Of a stretch of 13,672 bases of DNA, positions 6,652 to 13,672 are shown one piece after another (the first letter of the stretch is position 1; the number at the start of each line of letters is the position of its first letter). Origin of the DNA: Panacagrimonas sp041635265 (GTDB lineage: Bacteria; Pseudomonadota; Gammaproteobacteria; Nevskiales; Nevskiaceae); the NCBI GenBank assembly GCA_041635265.1, contig JBFJJV010000079.1:1-13672 (forward strand). Direction: 5' to 3'. Both the position numbers and the translations under genes were made by a program. Below the pieces are notes generated by a model, which saw only the letters and a list, made by a program, of their open reading frames with translations, was not told where the DNA came from and searched no databases.

Positions 6652-7677
6652 ATGTTCAAACCGCCCGTGCCAGCCAATAACGAGGCACGCATTGAAACGA
6701 TTGCCGAGTTGGGTCTACTCGATCCGTCCTATGTGAGCGCGTTCGACAATATCGTTGCCTTGACACAGCTGGCCACGGGCATGCCGATCTGCCTTTTTTC
6801 CGTGCTAGACCGCGAAAGACAGTTCTTCAAGGCCAAACTCGGTATCGATGTCCGCGAAACGGCGCGTCACATGGCCTTCTGTGCCAGCGCGATCTGCCAG
6901 GAGAATCTGGATGATATTTATTTCATCGAGAACGCGGCTGAGCACCCGGATTTTCAGGCGAATCCACTGGTTATTCATTCGCCGAACATTCGCTTCTACG
7001 CCGGCATTCCCATCCTTGCGCCCAATCGCTTCCCGGTGGGAACGGTCTGCCTGATCGGCGACCAGCCGAGACCGCTCGACGACAAGATCAGGAAGGCGCT
7101 AAAGGCAGCGAAGGCGCTGATGGAAGATGCGCTTTTGCTGCACAGCCGATCCGTCACCGATCAACGAACGGGTCTGTACAACCGAAGATACTTTGAAGAT
7201 CAATCCGCAAAGGAATGGCGGCGGGCAGTACGCCATCTGCTTCCGATCACCCTGCTGATGATCGATATGGATCATTTCAAGACCTATCTGGACGTCCATG
7301 GGGATGCGGCGGGCGATGAAGCACTGGCCGGCGTGGCCACGAGGCTGCGCACCGCGGCCAATCGACCGGGAGATTTCGTTGCGCATTACAGTGGCGAAAA
7401 ATTTGTCCTGCTCCTGCCGGAAACCCCGATCACCGGCGGGCAGCAGATCGCGCAACGCTGTATCGAACGCATCCGCGAATTGAATCTACCTTATGGTGCC
7501 GGAGGACAAAGTTTTCTCACCATCTCGGTAGGCGGCAGCGTCGCCAACCATGATTCTGATCTCGACGGTGGCATCAAATCATTGTTGAAAGCCGCTGAGC
7601 AGAATTTGTCGAGAGCCAAGACGGCAGGGGGTGACGGACAGGTGTGCAGCTTGCTTCCACCCGCCGTTCACTCCTAG
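6652..7677 (+). CDS. GAF-GGDEF protein with degenerate diguanylate cyclase active site
   Basis: A 341-residue, apparently cytoplasmic protein. Residues about 20-165 form a GAF sensor domain (FDNIVALTQLATGMPICLFS, DRERQFFKAKLGID, HMAFCASAI, FYAGIPI). Residues about 168-330 form a GGDEF domain, opening with TDQRTGLYNRRYFE and containing IDMDHFK and AAGDEAL. The signature is S247-G-E-K-F251 rather than GG(D/E)EF. Aligned to PleD, the metal residues D205 and E249 are kept, while the guanine-contacting Asn is Leu213, the first signature Gly is Ser247 and the fourth-position Glu is Lys250. The inhibitory-site motif RxxD (R238, D241) sits at the standard distance before the signature. I infer a c-di-GMP-binding or otherwise non-catalytic receiver rather than an active cyclase. 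GGAG at 6639-6642 supports the ATG at 6652. The gene runs head-on into ftsX with only 16 bases between stops, and no terminator is visible there. Confidence 0.9.
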   Translation: MFKPPVPANNEARIETIAELGLLDPSYVSAFDNIVALTQLATGMPICLFSVLDRERQFFKAKLGIDVRETARHMAFCASAICQENLDDIYFIENAAEHPDFQANPLVIHSPNIRFYAGIPILAPNRFPVGTVCLIGDQPRPLDDKIRKALKAAKALMEDALLLHSRSVTDQRTGLYNRRYFEDQSAKEWRRAVRHLLPITLLMIDMDHFKTYLDVHGDAAGDEALAGVATRLRTAANRPGDFVAHYSGEKFVLLLPETPITGGQQIAQRCIERIRELNLPYGAGGQSFLTISVGGSVANHDSDLDGGIKSLLKAAEQNLSRAKTAGGDGQVCSLLPPAVHS

Positions 7678-7693
7678 GCAAGCGCAGAGCGAA

Positions 7694-8629
7694 CTAACGC
7701 AATTCTATCTTGCTCATATGCCGGGCCACCGCGAGCCATGCCCCGGCCAGACCGAGCGCAGTTCCGGCGACAAGGACGATGAGCAGGAGCTTGAGATCCG
7801 GCCCCCGCACGGCAAATGCACCCTGGTATAGCTCCACCAGGGTGCGGACCGGACCGCTCAGTGCAAAACCCGCCAGATAGATGGCGACAATCGCAACCAG
7901 CCCACCGACCAGCCCGTACCAGAATCCGGCGTACAGAAAGGGCCTGCGAATGAAAGACGGCGGCGCGCCGACCAGCTTCATCACCACTATTTCTTTGCGC
8001 CGGGATTCGATATCCAGACGAATGGTGTTGCCCATGGCCAGAACGGCAGCTGTGCCTAGCGCCAAGGCGAGCACCAGGGCGAGCCTCGAGCCCACTGCCA
8101 GCGCAGCTGACAAACGCGCGCTCCAGACGCTGTCCTGCTGAACCTGTTCGACTTCTTCGCGACCGATCATTTCTTGCGCAAGACGTTGATGTCCTTCGTT
8201 GCTCAACGACTCTTGTGGAATGATGGCGATGGATGCAGGCAGGGGATTGCTGCCGAGAGCATCGAGTACGGCGCCCAGAGCGGTCCGGTCTCGAAATTGC
8301 TGCAAGGCTTCCTCGCGCGAGGTGTACTGAGTTTCGGCCACCCCTTCTTGCTTCGCAATAGTTTCGGCCAAGGCCACACCGGCCTGCTGACTAACCCCGT
8401 CGCGCAGAAACACGCTGATGGTGCGCGTTTGCTGCAAGCCGCCAGAGGCTTCGCGCAAATTGTTGACCAATAGCTCCAGGCCTGCGGGCAAGGCGAGCGT
8501 GATGCCAATGACCAAAGCCGTGAGCAGAGTACTCAGGGGCTCGCGCCACTGTCGCCCTAGAGCGGCGATGCTGGCACGCGCGTGCTCGCTGAAAAAACGA
8601 GAGAAGAGACTGGGGCGCTGCATATTCAC
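7694..8629 (-). CDS. ftsX: Cell division ABC-transporter-like permease FtsX
   Basis: FtsX is the membrane half of the FtsEX complex at the septum. It passes ATP-driven conformational change from FtsE to periplasmic activators of peptidoglycan amidases and helps divisome assembly. The 311-residue protein has the family layout: a short cytoplasmic N-terminus, TM1 at about 32-57, a periplasmic domain of about 115 residues (with TISVFLRDG and ASIAIIPQ), then TM2 (about 175-199), TM3 (231-256) and TM4 (280-302). The conserved cytoplasmic NTIRLDIESRRKEIVVMKLVGA loop lies between TM2 and TM3. The start is the GTG at 8629, whose GTGA overlaps the ftsE stop; the ATG six bases downstream (8623) is an equal alternative. 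It is the last gene of the hemL-ftsX run and is followed convergently by the GGDEF gene rather than by rpoH. Confidence 0.94.
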   Translation of the reverse strand: MNMQRPSLFSRFFSEHARASIAALGRQWREPLSTLLTALVIGITLALPAGLELLVNNLREASGGLQQTRTISVFLRDGVSQQAGVALAETIAKQEGVAETQYTSREEALQQFRDRTALGAVLDALGSNPLPASIAIIPQESLSNEGHQRLAQEMIGREEVEQVQQDSVWSARLSAALAVGSRLALVLALALGTAAVLAMGNTIRLDIESRRKEIVVMKLVGAPPSFIRRPFLYAGFWYGLVGGLVAIVAIYLAGFALSGPVRTLVELYQGAFAVRGPDLKLLLIVLVAGTALGLAGAWLAVARHMSKIELR

Positions 8630-9342
8630 TCGATGGCCCCGAGCCTGGAAGCCGCTTCCGGGCGCGTTGCGCTCCTGCGCCCGCCTTCGAGGTGAATCAT
8701 GCGGTGCCCCATGTGTTCGATCAGATCAATCGCGTGCGTGGCAATCAGAAAACTCACGCCGCCATCGTTGAAGCGCTCGAACAGACGCATCACATCCAGC
8801 GCCATCCGCGGGTCGAGATTGCCTGTTGGCTCATCGGCAAGAATCAATTGCGGTCGGGCAACAATGGCGCGCGCGATACCGATCCGTTGCTGCTCACCGC
8901 CCGACAGGGTTCTTGGTACAGCGTGTTCACGATCGAGCAGACCCACCGCATCGAGCGCGGCGCGGACGCGGCGGCCAATGTCCTGATGCGACAGCCCGCG
9001 AATCACCAGAGGCAAGGCGATGTTATCGAACACGCTGCGGTCATTGAGCAGCTGAAAGTCCTGAAAAATCATGCCCAGTTCGCGTCTATGTGCGGCGACC
9101 TTGCCGGCACGAGCTGGATTGAGCCGTTTTCCATTCATCAGCACCTGGCCACGCGCGGCGTGGATCTGCATCGCAGCAAGCCTCAGTACCGTTGATTTTC
9201 CGACGCCGCTCGGGCCGGTGAGAAACAGCATTTCGCCTCGTTCAAGGGAAAAATTCAGCCCGTTGAGAACATCACTGCCGCCATCATAGTGATAAGCCAC
9301 ATCGCGAAACTCAAGGATATTGTCCGGGTCCGATGAATTCAT
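8626..9342 (-). CDS. ftsE: Cell division ATP-binding protein FtsE
   Basis: FtsE is the ATPase of the FtsEX divisome complex. This 238-residue ABC protein has every nucleotide-binding motif: Walker A GPSGVGKST (43-51), Q-loop Q94 in MIFQDFQLL (typical of FtsE), signature LSGGEQQR (146-153), Walker B LILADEP (166-172) with D-loop GNLDP, and the H-loop histidine at 203 in IATHAIDL. The ATG at 9342 overlaps the ftsY stop as ATGA, and its own stop overlaps ftsX, so all three are translationally coupled. The C-terminal tail after residue 220 is short and Arg-rich. Length is slightly above the usual 220 or so because of this tail and a short N-terminal leader. Confidence 0.96.
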   Translation of the reverse strand: MNSSDPDNILEFRDVAYHYDGGSDVLNGLNFSLERGEMLFLTGPSGVGKSTVLRLAAMQIHAARGQVLMNGKRLNPARAGKVAAHRRELGMIFQDFQLLNDRSVFDNIALPLVIRGLSHQDIGRRVRAALDAVGLLDREHAVPRTLSGGEQQRIGIARAIVARPQLILADEPTGNLDPRMALDVMRLFERFNDGGVSFLIATHAIDLIEHMGHRMIHLEGGRRSATRPEAASRLGAIE

Positions 9343-10274
9343 GCCGTGGTATCTACCAGTGCTCTGGCGTAAGTGTCTGCATCAAATACTTCCAGATCAT
9401 TGACGCCTTCACCGAGACCGACGAAACGCACGGGCAGAGACAGACGCTTTGCAATGGAGAGCAGAATGCCGCCCTTGGCCGTGCCATCGAGCTTGGTGAT
9501 GGTAATGCCAGTCAGGCCAATGGCCTCGTGGAACTGAACCGCCTGATTCAGCGCGTTCTGCCCGGTGGTGGCGTCCACCACCAGCATCACTTCGTGGGGC
9601 GCATAGGGATCGTGTTTTTGCACCACACGCTTGATCTTGCGCAGCTCGTCCATCAGATGATGCTGGGTATGAAGCCGTCCTGCCGTATCGGCAATGACCA
9701 CGTCGATATTGCGCGCTTTCGCCGCCTGCACGGCATCGAAGATGACACTGGCGGAGTCGGCACCCTCGCCTTGCGAAAGCATGGGCACGTCTGCGCGCTC
9801 AGACCAGGTCTTGAGCTGATTCACCGCGGCGGCGCGGAAAGTGTCTCCAGCAGCCAGCATGACGCTCTTGCCCTCGCTCTTGAAGCGCATTGCCAGCTTG
9901 CCGATGGTGGTGGTCTTGCCGGCGCCGTTAACTCCGGCCACGAACAGGATATAGGGCTTGATGAACGCTGGGATCTGTAGCGGCTCGTTGACAGGCAACA
10001 GAATTTCCATCAGGGCGGCGTGCAAGGTCTTGCGCAGTTGCGCCTCGTTCTTGATCTTGCCCAGATTAATCCCCGTGCGCAGGCGCTCGACCAATATGCC
10101 GGTGACTTCTATGCCGGTATCCGCCATTAACAGACGTGTTTCGAAATCCTCGAGCGCGTCGGGGCTCAGCTTGCCCCCGCCGGCGAACAGGCTGCCCAGA
10201 TCGCGGCTGAGGAAGGAGTCTCCCTTGTTGAGTCGTGCGCGAAATTTACTGATCGCACTTGCAGATTCAGACAT
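9339..10274 (-). CDS. ftsY: Signal recognition particle receptor FtsY, short form
   Basis: FtsY is the membrane-associated SRP-receptor GTPase that docks Ffh-ribosome complexes to the translocon. The ATG at 10274 gives 311 residues, four bases after the stop of the upstream gene. A GTG/ATG extension to 10343 would lie inside the previous gene and lacks homology. GTPase elements are all visible: P-loop GVNGAGKTTT (114-123), DTFRAAA (144-150), DTAGR (196-200), TKLDGTAKGG (260-269) and GLGEGVNDLEVF (286-297). The N domain (about 20-95) includes the amphipathic helix block around FLSRDLGSLF and the RLLMADTG motif. The long acidic A domain of E. coli FtsY (about 200 residues) is absent; only about 10-20 polar residues precede the N domain. 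Membrane targeting would therefore rely on the N-terminal amphipathic helix. Confidence 0.95.
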   Translation of the reverse strand: MSESASAISKFRARLNKGDSFLSRDLGSLFAGGGKLSPDALEDFETRLLMADTGIEVTGILVERLRTGINLGKIKNEAQLRKTLHAALMEILLPVNEPLQIPAFIKPYILFVAGVNGAGKTTTIGKLAMRFKSEGKSVMLAAGDTFRAAAVNQLKTWSERADVPMLSQGEGADSASVIFDAVQAAKARNIDVVIADTAGRLHTQHHLMDELRKIKRVVQKHDPYAPHEVMLVVDATTGQNALNQAVQFHEAIGLTGITITKLDGTAKGGILLSIAKRLSLPVRFVGLGEGVNDLEVFDADTYARALVDTTA

Positions 10275-10278
10275 AGAT

Positions 10279-12330
10279 TTACGGCTCGTCGGCGCCGGGC
10301 GGCGCAGGAACAACGTTAGAAGGCACAGTGTAATGAAGCACATCCGCAGCGCCCATCAGCCACAGCTGTTGCCCATTTTTTTTAACTGGCAAAACGCGAG
10401 TTCGCGGCGTATCAGTGCTCAGGGGCGCCGACGCTGCACGGACATCCAAGGTTACCGGATAACGAAAGATAACGCCCCGCTTGCGTAGCTTCTGTTGCAG
10501 GAGAAGGCCCAGCCACACCGGAACGTCGCCGTTCGCCTGTTTGATGCGAACAGCTGAATCCCACAGCCGAATCAGCTCCTGGCGGTGCTCGTCAATCGGA
10601 CGCCGCAGACTCATCACGGGATGTCGGCCTGCATGCACCTGAGGCAAGACCGGCAGTTCGGATATGCCGGTGCTTTGGGTCAGCCAGCGCAGCGTATCGC
10701 TGGCCTGCTGTGCAGGAATCTCCTGCCAGCCCTGGTCGGCCAATTCCGATCTGATATCGGAAATCTGAGCTGCCCATTGGAAGTCGAAAGCGCGGGAGGC
10801 CTGTCCGCGAACATCGATGCGATCCTGCGGCAGTTCCAGCCAGCCCCCGTTCCACCAGTGCGCTGGAGTCTGAATTTTTGATGGCTCCAACAGCGTTGGC
10901 GCATCCAGGCGGCTGACCGCGCGATCGATCCCCCAACTCATGGCCGCCGCGGCCGCAAAAGTCATCATCACCGGCACAAAAAAACTGAGGCTGAAAAGAC
11001 GCTCGGGATTGTGCTGTCTGTACCCCAGAGTCAGCGCGAAAATCCACAACAAGCCCATGATCATGCAGAAGCCGATCAGAGTCGCCCACTCCTGTCCGAG
11101 TACCAGGCGTGACAGACAGATCAGCAGGATCAATGTGCTGATCAGGGCATAGGCGGTGGTACGCAAGGCTCGTGGCCGCAGGGTCACGAACAGAGTCGCA
11201 CCGAAGCCATAGATGATGATCGGCATGGCAAGGTCCCGCAGAGGCGCGGAGACTGCGATGTAATCAAAATAACGGGCAGGTGGTGGCACCAGTGGGAGCC
11301 ATTCCAGCAGCAGTGTGATCGCGACGCCGAACAGCATTGCTGCCACCCAATGAGCGGCCGCCCGCATGCGCTGGCTCCAGAGCAGGGACGCCAGGACCAC
11401 AGTAGCGGTGCTGGCGTAGACCGGCCACTGCCCGAGACGCGAAATATAGTGGGCGCTGGCCGTGCCCCAAGGCGTTGAGAGGTCTGACAGTGTCTGCTGA
11501 ATCAGCGCATCCAGGGCGCCGGGAATATGGCGCCATCCCGCGCCGCCAAAGACGATCAACCACAGGGTGGCGCAGGCCAGTAGCAGGGTGGCCACGGCGA
11601 TCAATGCCGGCGTCTCTGGCTGGGCGGGATCTGCGAGTCCCGGTCCGAATCGGCCCAGCCGCCGGTGGCGACGACTCCAGCTCAGCAGCATCTGTACACG
11701 GCGTTCGGCGTGCCGGTTGAACAGGGCGACCGAGGCGCGGACCAGCCAAATGCCTCCGATCATCAGGCCAATGATCACGACCAGCAGGCCGGCCAGGCGT
11801 GTAGCCACTTCGGCGGCCAAACCCAGCGAGGCGCCAAAGAGGACTCCGGGGACCAGATAGACAAAAGCCCAGGCCAGTGCCGCCACGGAATCAACCACCA
11901 CGAAGAGGATGGCCGACATGCCGGACGCACCGGCGAGCGCAGGGGTGATGGATCGCACCGGCCCGAGAAATCGCGCAAGCATCACGCCCTTGCCGCCATG
12001 GCGTTCAAAGAAATTGCGGCCATGGAGAATCAGATCGGGGTAACGACGGACCCAGGGTGATTCGAACAGCGACTCGCCGTAACGTCGGCCAAGCGCGAAG
12101 CTCAGCCCGTCTCCGGCGAGCGCACCGGCGGCGGCGATTAGGGCGGTTGGCCACAGCGGCAGCGAACCCAAGGCCACCAGGGCGCCCATGCCGAACAGGA
12201 CCACGGCGGCGGGCACGAAGGCCCCGACCAGGAAGAGCGCGTCGCCCATGGCCACCAGGAACAGCAGCAATAGCGAGCCCTTCGGGTTGGCGTTGATCCA
12301 GTCGAGGAGCCCTTGGGCAAGGTCAAGCAC
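10279..12330 (-). CDS. DedA/VTT - PAP2-like - LssY C-terminal fusion membrane protein
   Basis: A 683-residue inner-membrane protein with three parts. Residues about 1-200 are a DedA/VTT domain: several hydrophobic segments, GDALFLVGAFVPAAVV, FFERHGGKGVMLARF and the conserved RFLGPVRSITPALAG (120-134). DedA proteins act in undecaprenyl-phosphate or phospholipid flipping. Residues about 240-440 look like a PAP2 phosphatase membrane domain, but the catalytic motifs seem lost: KX6RP reads E343-x6-P-P, PSGH reads P363-L-R-D366, and SRx5HxxxD reads S407-R-x5-E414-xxx-L418. Residues about 485-650 match the LssY C-terminal domain (WWNGGWLELPQDRID, FDFQWA, LPVLPQVHAGR, VPVWLG). The start is GTG at 12330, eight bases after hemL; ftsY follows after four bases. 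The function of LssY proteins is not established. The three-part layout is known in proteobacteria; the motif losses are my hand alignment. Confidence 0.83.
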   Translation of the reverse strand: MLDLAQGLLDWINANPKGSLLLLFLVAMGDALFLVGAFVPAAVVLFGMGALVALGSLPLWPTALIAAAGALAGDGLSFALGRRYGESLFESPWVRRYPDLILHGRNFFERHGGKGVMLARFLGPVRSITPALAGASGMSAILFVVVDSVAALAWAFVYLVPGVLFGASLGLAAEVATRLAGLLVVIIGLMIGGIWLVRASVALFNRHAERRVQMLLSWSRRHRRLGRFGPGLADPAQPETPALIAVATLLLACATLWLIVFGGAGWRHIPGALDALIQQTLSDLSTPWGTASAHYISRLGQWPVYASTATVVLASLLWSQRMRAAAHWVAAMLFGVAITLLLEWLPLVPPPARYFDYIAVSAPLRDLAMPIIIYGFGATLFVTLRPRALRTTAYALISTLILLICLSRLVLGQEWATLIGFCMIMGLLWIFALTLGYRQHNPERLFSLSFFVPVMMTFAAAAAMSWGIDRAVSRLDAPTLLEPSKIQTPAHWWNGGWLELPQDRIDVRGQASRAFDFQWAAQISDIRSELADQGWQEIPAQQASDTLRWLTQSTGISELPVLPQVHAGRHPVMSLRRPIDEHRQELIRLWDSAVRIKQANGDVPVWLGLLLQQKLRKRGVIFRYPVTLDVRAASAPLSTDTPRTRVLPVKKNGQQLWLMGAADVLHYTVPSNVVPAPPGADEP

Positions 12331-12338
12331 GGATTGCG

Positions 12339-13619
12339 CTAACTCAGCAAAGCAAATGATTCGCTCGCGGCTGCCACCGTCTGCGCAATTTCAGGTTCGC
12401 CATGGGCTGCCGACATAAAGCCAGCCTCGAATGCCGAAGGGGCCAGATAAACCCCTCGAGCCAGCATCAGGTGAAAGAACTTGGCAAAGCGCCCGGCATC
12501 GCAGGCATTGACATCGGCCAGACCGCGGATGGGACCTTTGCCGAAAAACAGGCCGAACATGCTGCCGACCTGCGTGGTGGTGAACTCGATTCCGGCGGCG
12601 ACGGCGGCGGCCTCAAGACCAGCGCAGAGTTTCCGCGTGTTCTCGGCCAGTCGTTGGTAGATGCTTTCATCAGCCAGTTCGTGCAACAGGGCCAGGCCTG
12701 CGGACACAGCCAAGGGATTGCCCGACAAGGTACCCGCCTGATAGACCGGGCCCAACGGCGCCAGGCTTTGCATGACATCGCTCCGGCCGCCAAATGCACC
12801 GACCGGCATGCCGCCACCGATGATCTTGCCCAGCGTAGTCAGGTCCGGCGCGACGCCGTAGAGCCCGCTTGCGCTTCGCGGGTGCACGCGAAAGCCGCTC
12901 ATCACTTCGTCAAAGATCAGCAATGCGCCGTACTGATCACAAAGCTTGCGCAGTCCCTCCAGAAAACCCTCGACCGGTGGCACGCAGTTCATATTGCCGG
13001 CGACCGGTTCGACGATGACGCAGGCGATGGAATCGGCATGCGCGGCAAACAGGGCGGCGGCTGATTCCAGATCGTTATAAGTGGCCGTCAACGTCAACTT
13101 GGCAAGCTCAGCGGGCACCCCTGGCGATGTGGGCACTCCGAATGTCAGCAGGCCGGAGCCCGCCTTGACGAGCAGTGAGTCTCCGTGTCCGTGGTAGCAG
13201 CCTTCGAATTTGAGGATCTTTTCGCGGCCGGTGAAACCGCGCGCCAGCCGTAGCGCGGACATCGTGGCCTCGGTGCCACTGGAGCAGAGCCGGACCATCT
13301 CCATATCTGGAACGCGTGCGCAGAGTAGCTCGGCCATTTCGATTTCGGCCACCGTCGGCGCGCCAAAGGACATGCCGATCGCAGCTTGCCGGATCACCGC
13401 CTCCACCACCTTGGGATGCTGATGGCCGAGAATCATCGGCCCCCAGGAACCGACGTAATCAATGTAGGTCTGATCGTCGGTGTCGTAGACATGGGCCCCT
13501 TGCGCGCGGGCAATGAATCGCGGCGTTCCTCCGACGGACTTGAAGGCGCGGACCGGAGAATTAACGCCGCCAGGAATGGTTTTCTGGGCGCGTTCGAATT
13601 GGCTCTCTGAGGCTGACAT
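12339..13619 (-). CDS. hemL: Glutamate-1-semialdehyde 2,1-aminomutase HemL
   Basis: HemL converts glutamate-1-semialdehyde to 5-aminolevulinate, the second step of the C5 route to heme and other tetrapyrroles, using PLP in the cytoplasm. The 426-residue length is typical. Class III aminotransferase features are visible: IPGGVNSPVRAF near the N-terminus, YIDYVGSWGPMILGH, the cofactor-phosphate loop SSGTEA (113-118), GCYHGH (140-145), LIFDEVMSGFR (234-244) with D237, and the Schiff-base lysine K265 in TTLGKIIGGGMPVGAFGG, the same number as in E. coli. The ATG at 13619 fits the family N-terminus; no strong ribosome binding site is seen. It is the first gene visible in the minus-strand run with the DedA-LssY gene, ftsY, ftsE and ftsX. 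Only 53 bases lie upstream in the window, so the promoter is probably outside or at the edge. Confidence 0.97.
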   Translation of the reverse strand: MSASESQFERAQKTIPGGVNSPVRAFKSVGGTPRFIARAQGAHVYDTDDQTYIDYVGSWGPMILGHQHPKVVEAVIRQAAIGMSFGAPTVAEIEMAELLCARVPDMEMVRLCSSGTEATMSALRLARGFTGREKILKFEGCYHGHGDSLLVKAGSGLLTFGVPTSPGVPAELAKLTLTATYNDLESAAALFAAHADSIACVIVEPVAGNMNCVPPVEGFLEGLRKLCDQYGALLIFDEVMSGFRVHPRSASGLYGVAPDLTTLGKIIGGGMPVGAFGGRSDVMQSLAPLGPVYQAGTLSGNPLAVSAGLALLHELADESIYQRLAENTRKLCAGLEAAAVAAGIEFTTTQVGSMFGLFFGKGPIRGLADVNACDAGRFAKFFHLMLARGVYLAPSAFEAGFMSAAHGEPEIAQTVAAASESFALLS

Positions 13620-13672
13620 GCTATGGCTAGTATGGGTTCAAAGCGGATCGGGCTGTCGATTCTACGGAGCGC

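Noticed and set aside
9333..9980. 215-codon open frame antisense to ftsY
   Set aside because: Opposite a fully motif-supported FtsY; no ribosome binding site or known domain, composition typical of an antisense shadow.
10275..10343. Longer FtsY start overlapping the LssY gene
   Set aside because: The extra residues are hydrophobic/proline-rich translation of the LssY 3' end in another frame; ATG at 10274 fits the operon spacing and the family.
12402..13064. 220-codon open frame antisense to hemL
   Set aside because: Opposite HemL including its PLP lysine region; no domain signal of its own.
13659..13664. Minus-strand TAGAAT as a -10 box for hemL
   Set aside because: A reasonable hexamer, but the -35 region falls outside the window, so it cannot be judged.

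Overview
The window reads as an ordinary, gene-dense stretch of a GC-rich gammaproteobacterial chromosome. A TamB C-terminus, a SanA-like protein, a Coq7-type ubiquinone hydroxylase, FtsYEX, HemL (C5 tetrapyrrole route) and Ppx together fit a respiring Gram-negative bacterium. The Lysobacterales/Xanthomonadales or a neighbouring order are possible, but the exact lineage is inference. I see no tRNA, rRNA, CRISPR array, insertion sequence, integrase or phage gene. No stretch over 300 bases lacks a gene; the largest gaps are about 155 bases.

Layout. (1) 1-2254, plus strand: the 3' end of tamB, a SanA/DUF218 envelope protein with a TTG start, and coq7 overlapping it by one base. (2) 2298-4994, minus strand: ppx followed by an alpha/beta hydrolase that carries the residues of haloalkane dehalogenases. 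(3) 5150-5887, plus strand, divergent from ppx: two tandem small monoheme c-type cytochromes, with a leader stem-loop in front and a strong intrinsic terminator behind. (4) 5933-7677, plus strand: a CAP/SCP-domain lipoprotein, then a GAF-GGDEF protein whose active site is degenerate while its inhibitory c-di-GMP site is kept. (5) 7694-13619, minus strand: hemL, a DedA-PAP2-like-LssY fusion protein, ftsY, ftsE and ftsX. This five-gene run has 8- and 4-base gaps followed by two 4-base overlaps, so it is very probably one transcript.

How the genes work together. Region 5 joins the signal-recognition-particle receptor FtsY and the FtsEX divisome ABC complex to tetrapyrrole synthesis and a predicted membrane-lipid protein. 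Regions 1 and 3 serve the envelope and respiration: TamB in lipid or outer-membrane biogenesis, Coq7 in ubiquinone synthesis, and the cytochromes in periplasmic electron transfer. Region 2 handles polyphosphate and possibly a halogenated or other small organic substrate.

I did not find a convincing new multi-gene system. The points most worth a second look are the inactive-looking GGDEF domain with an intact I-site, the DedA-PAP2-LssY fusion whose three phosphatase motifs all appear lost, and the tandem cytochromes that look like a split cytochrome c4.
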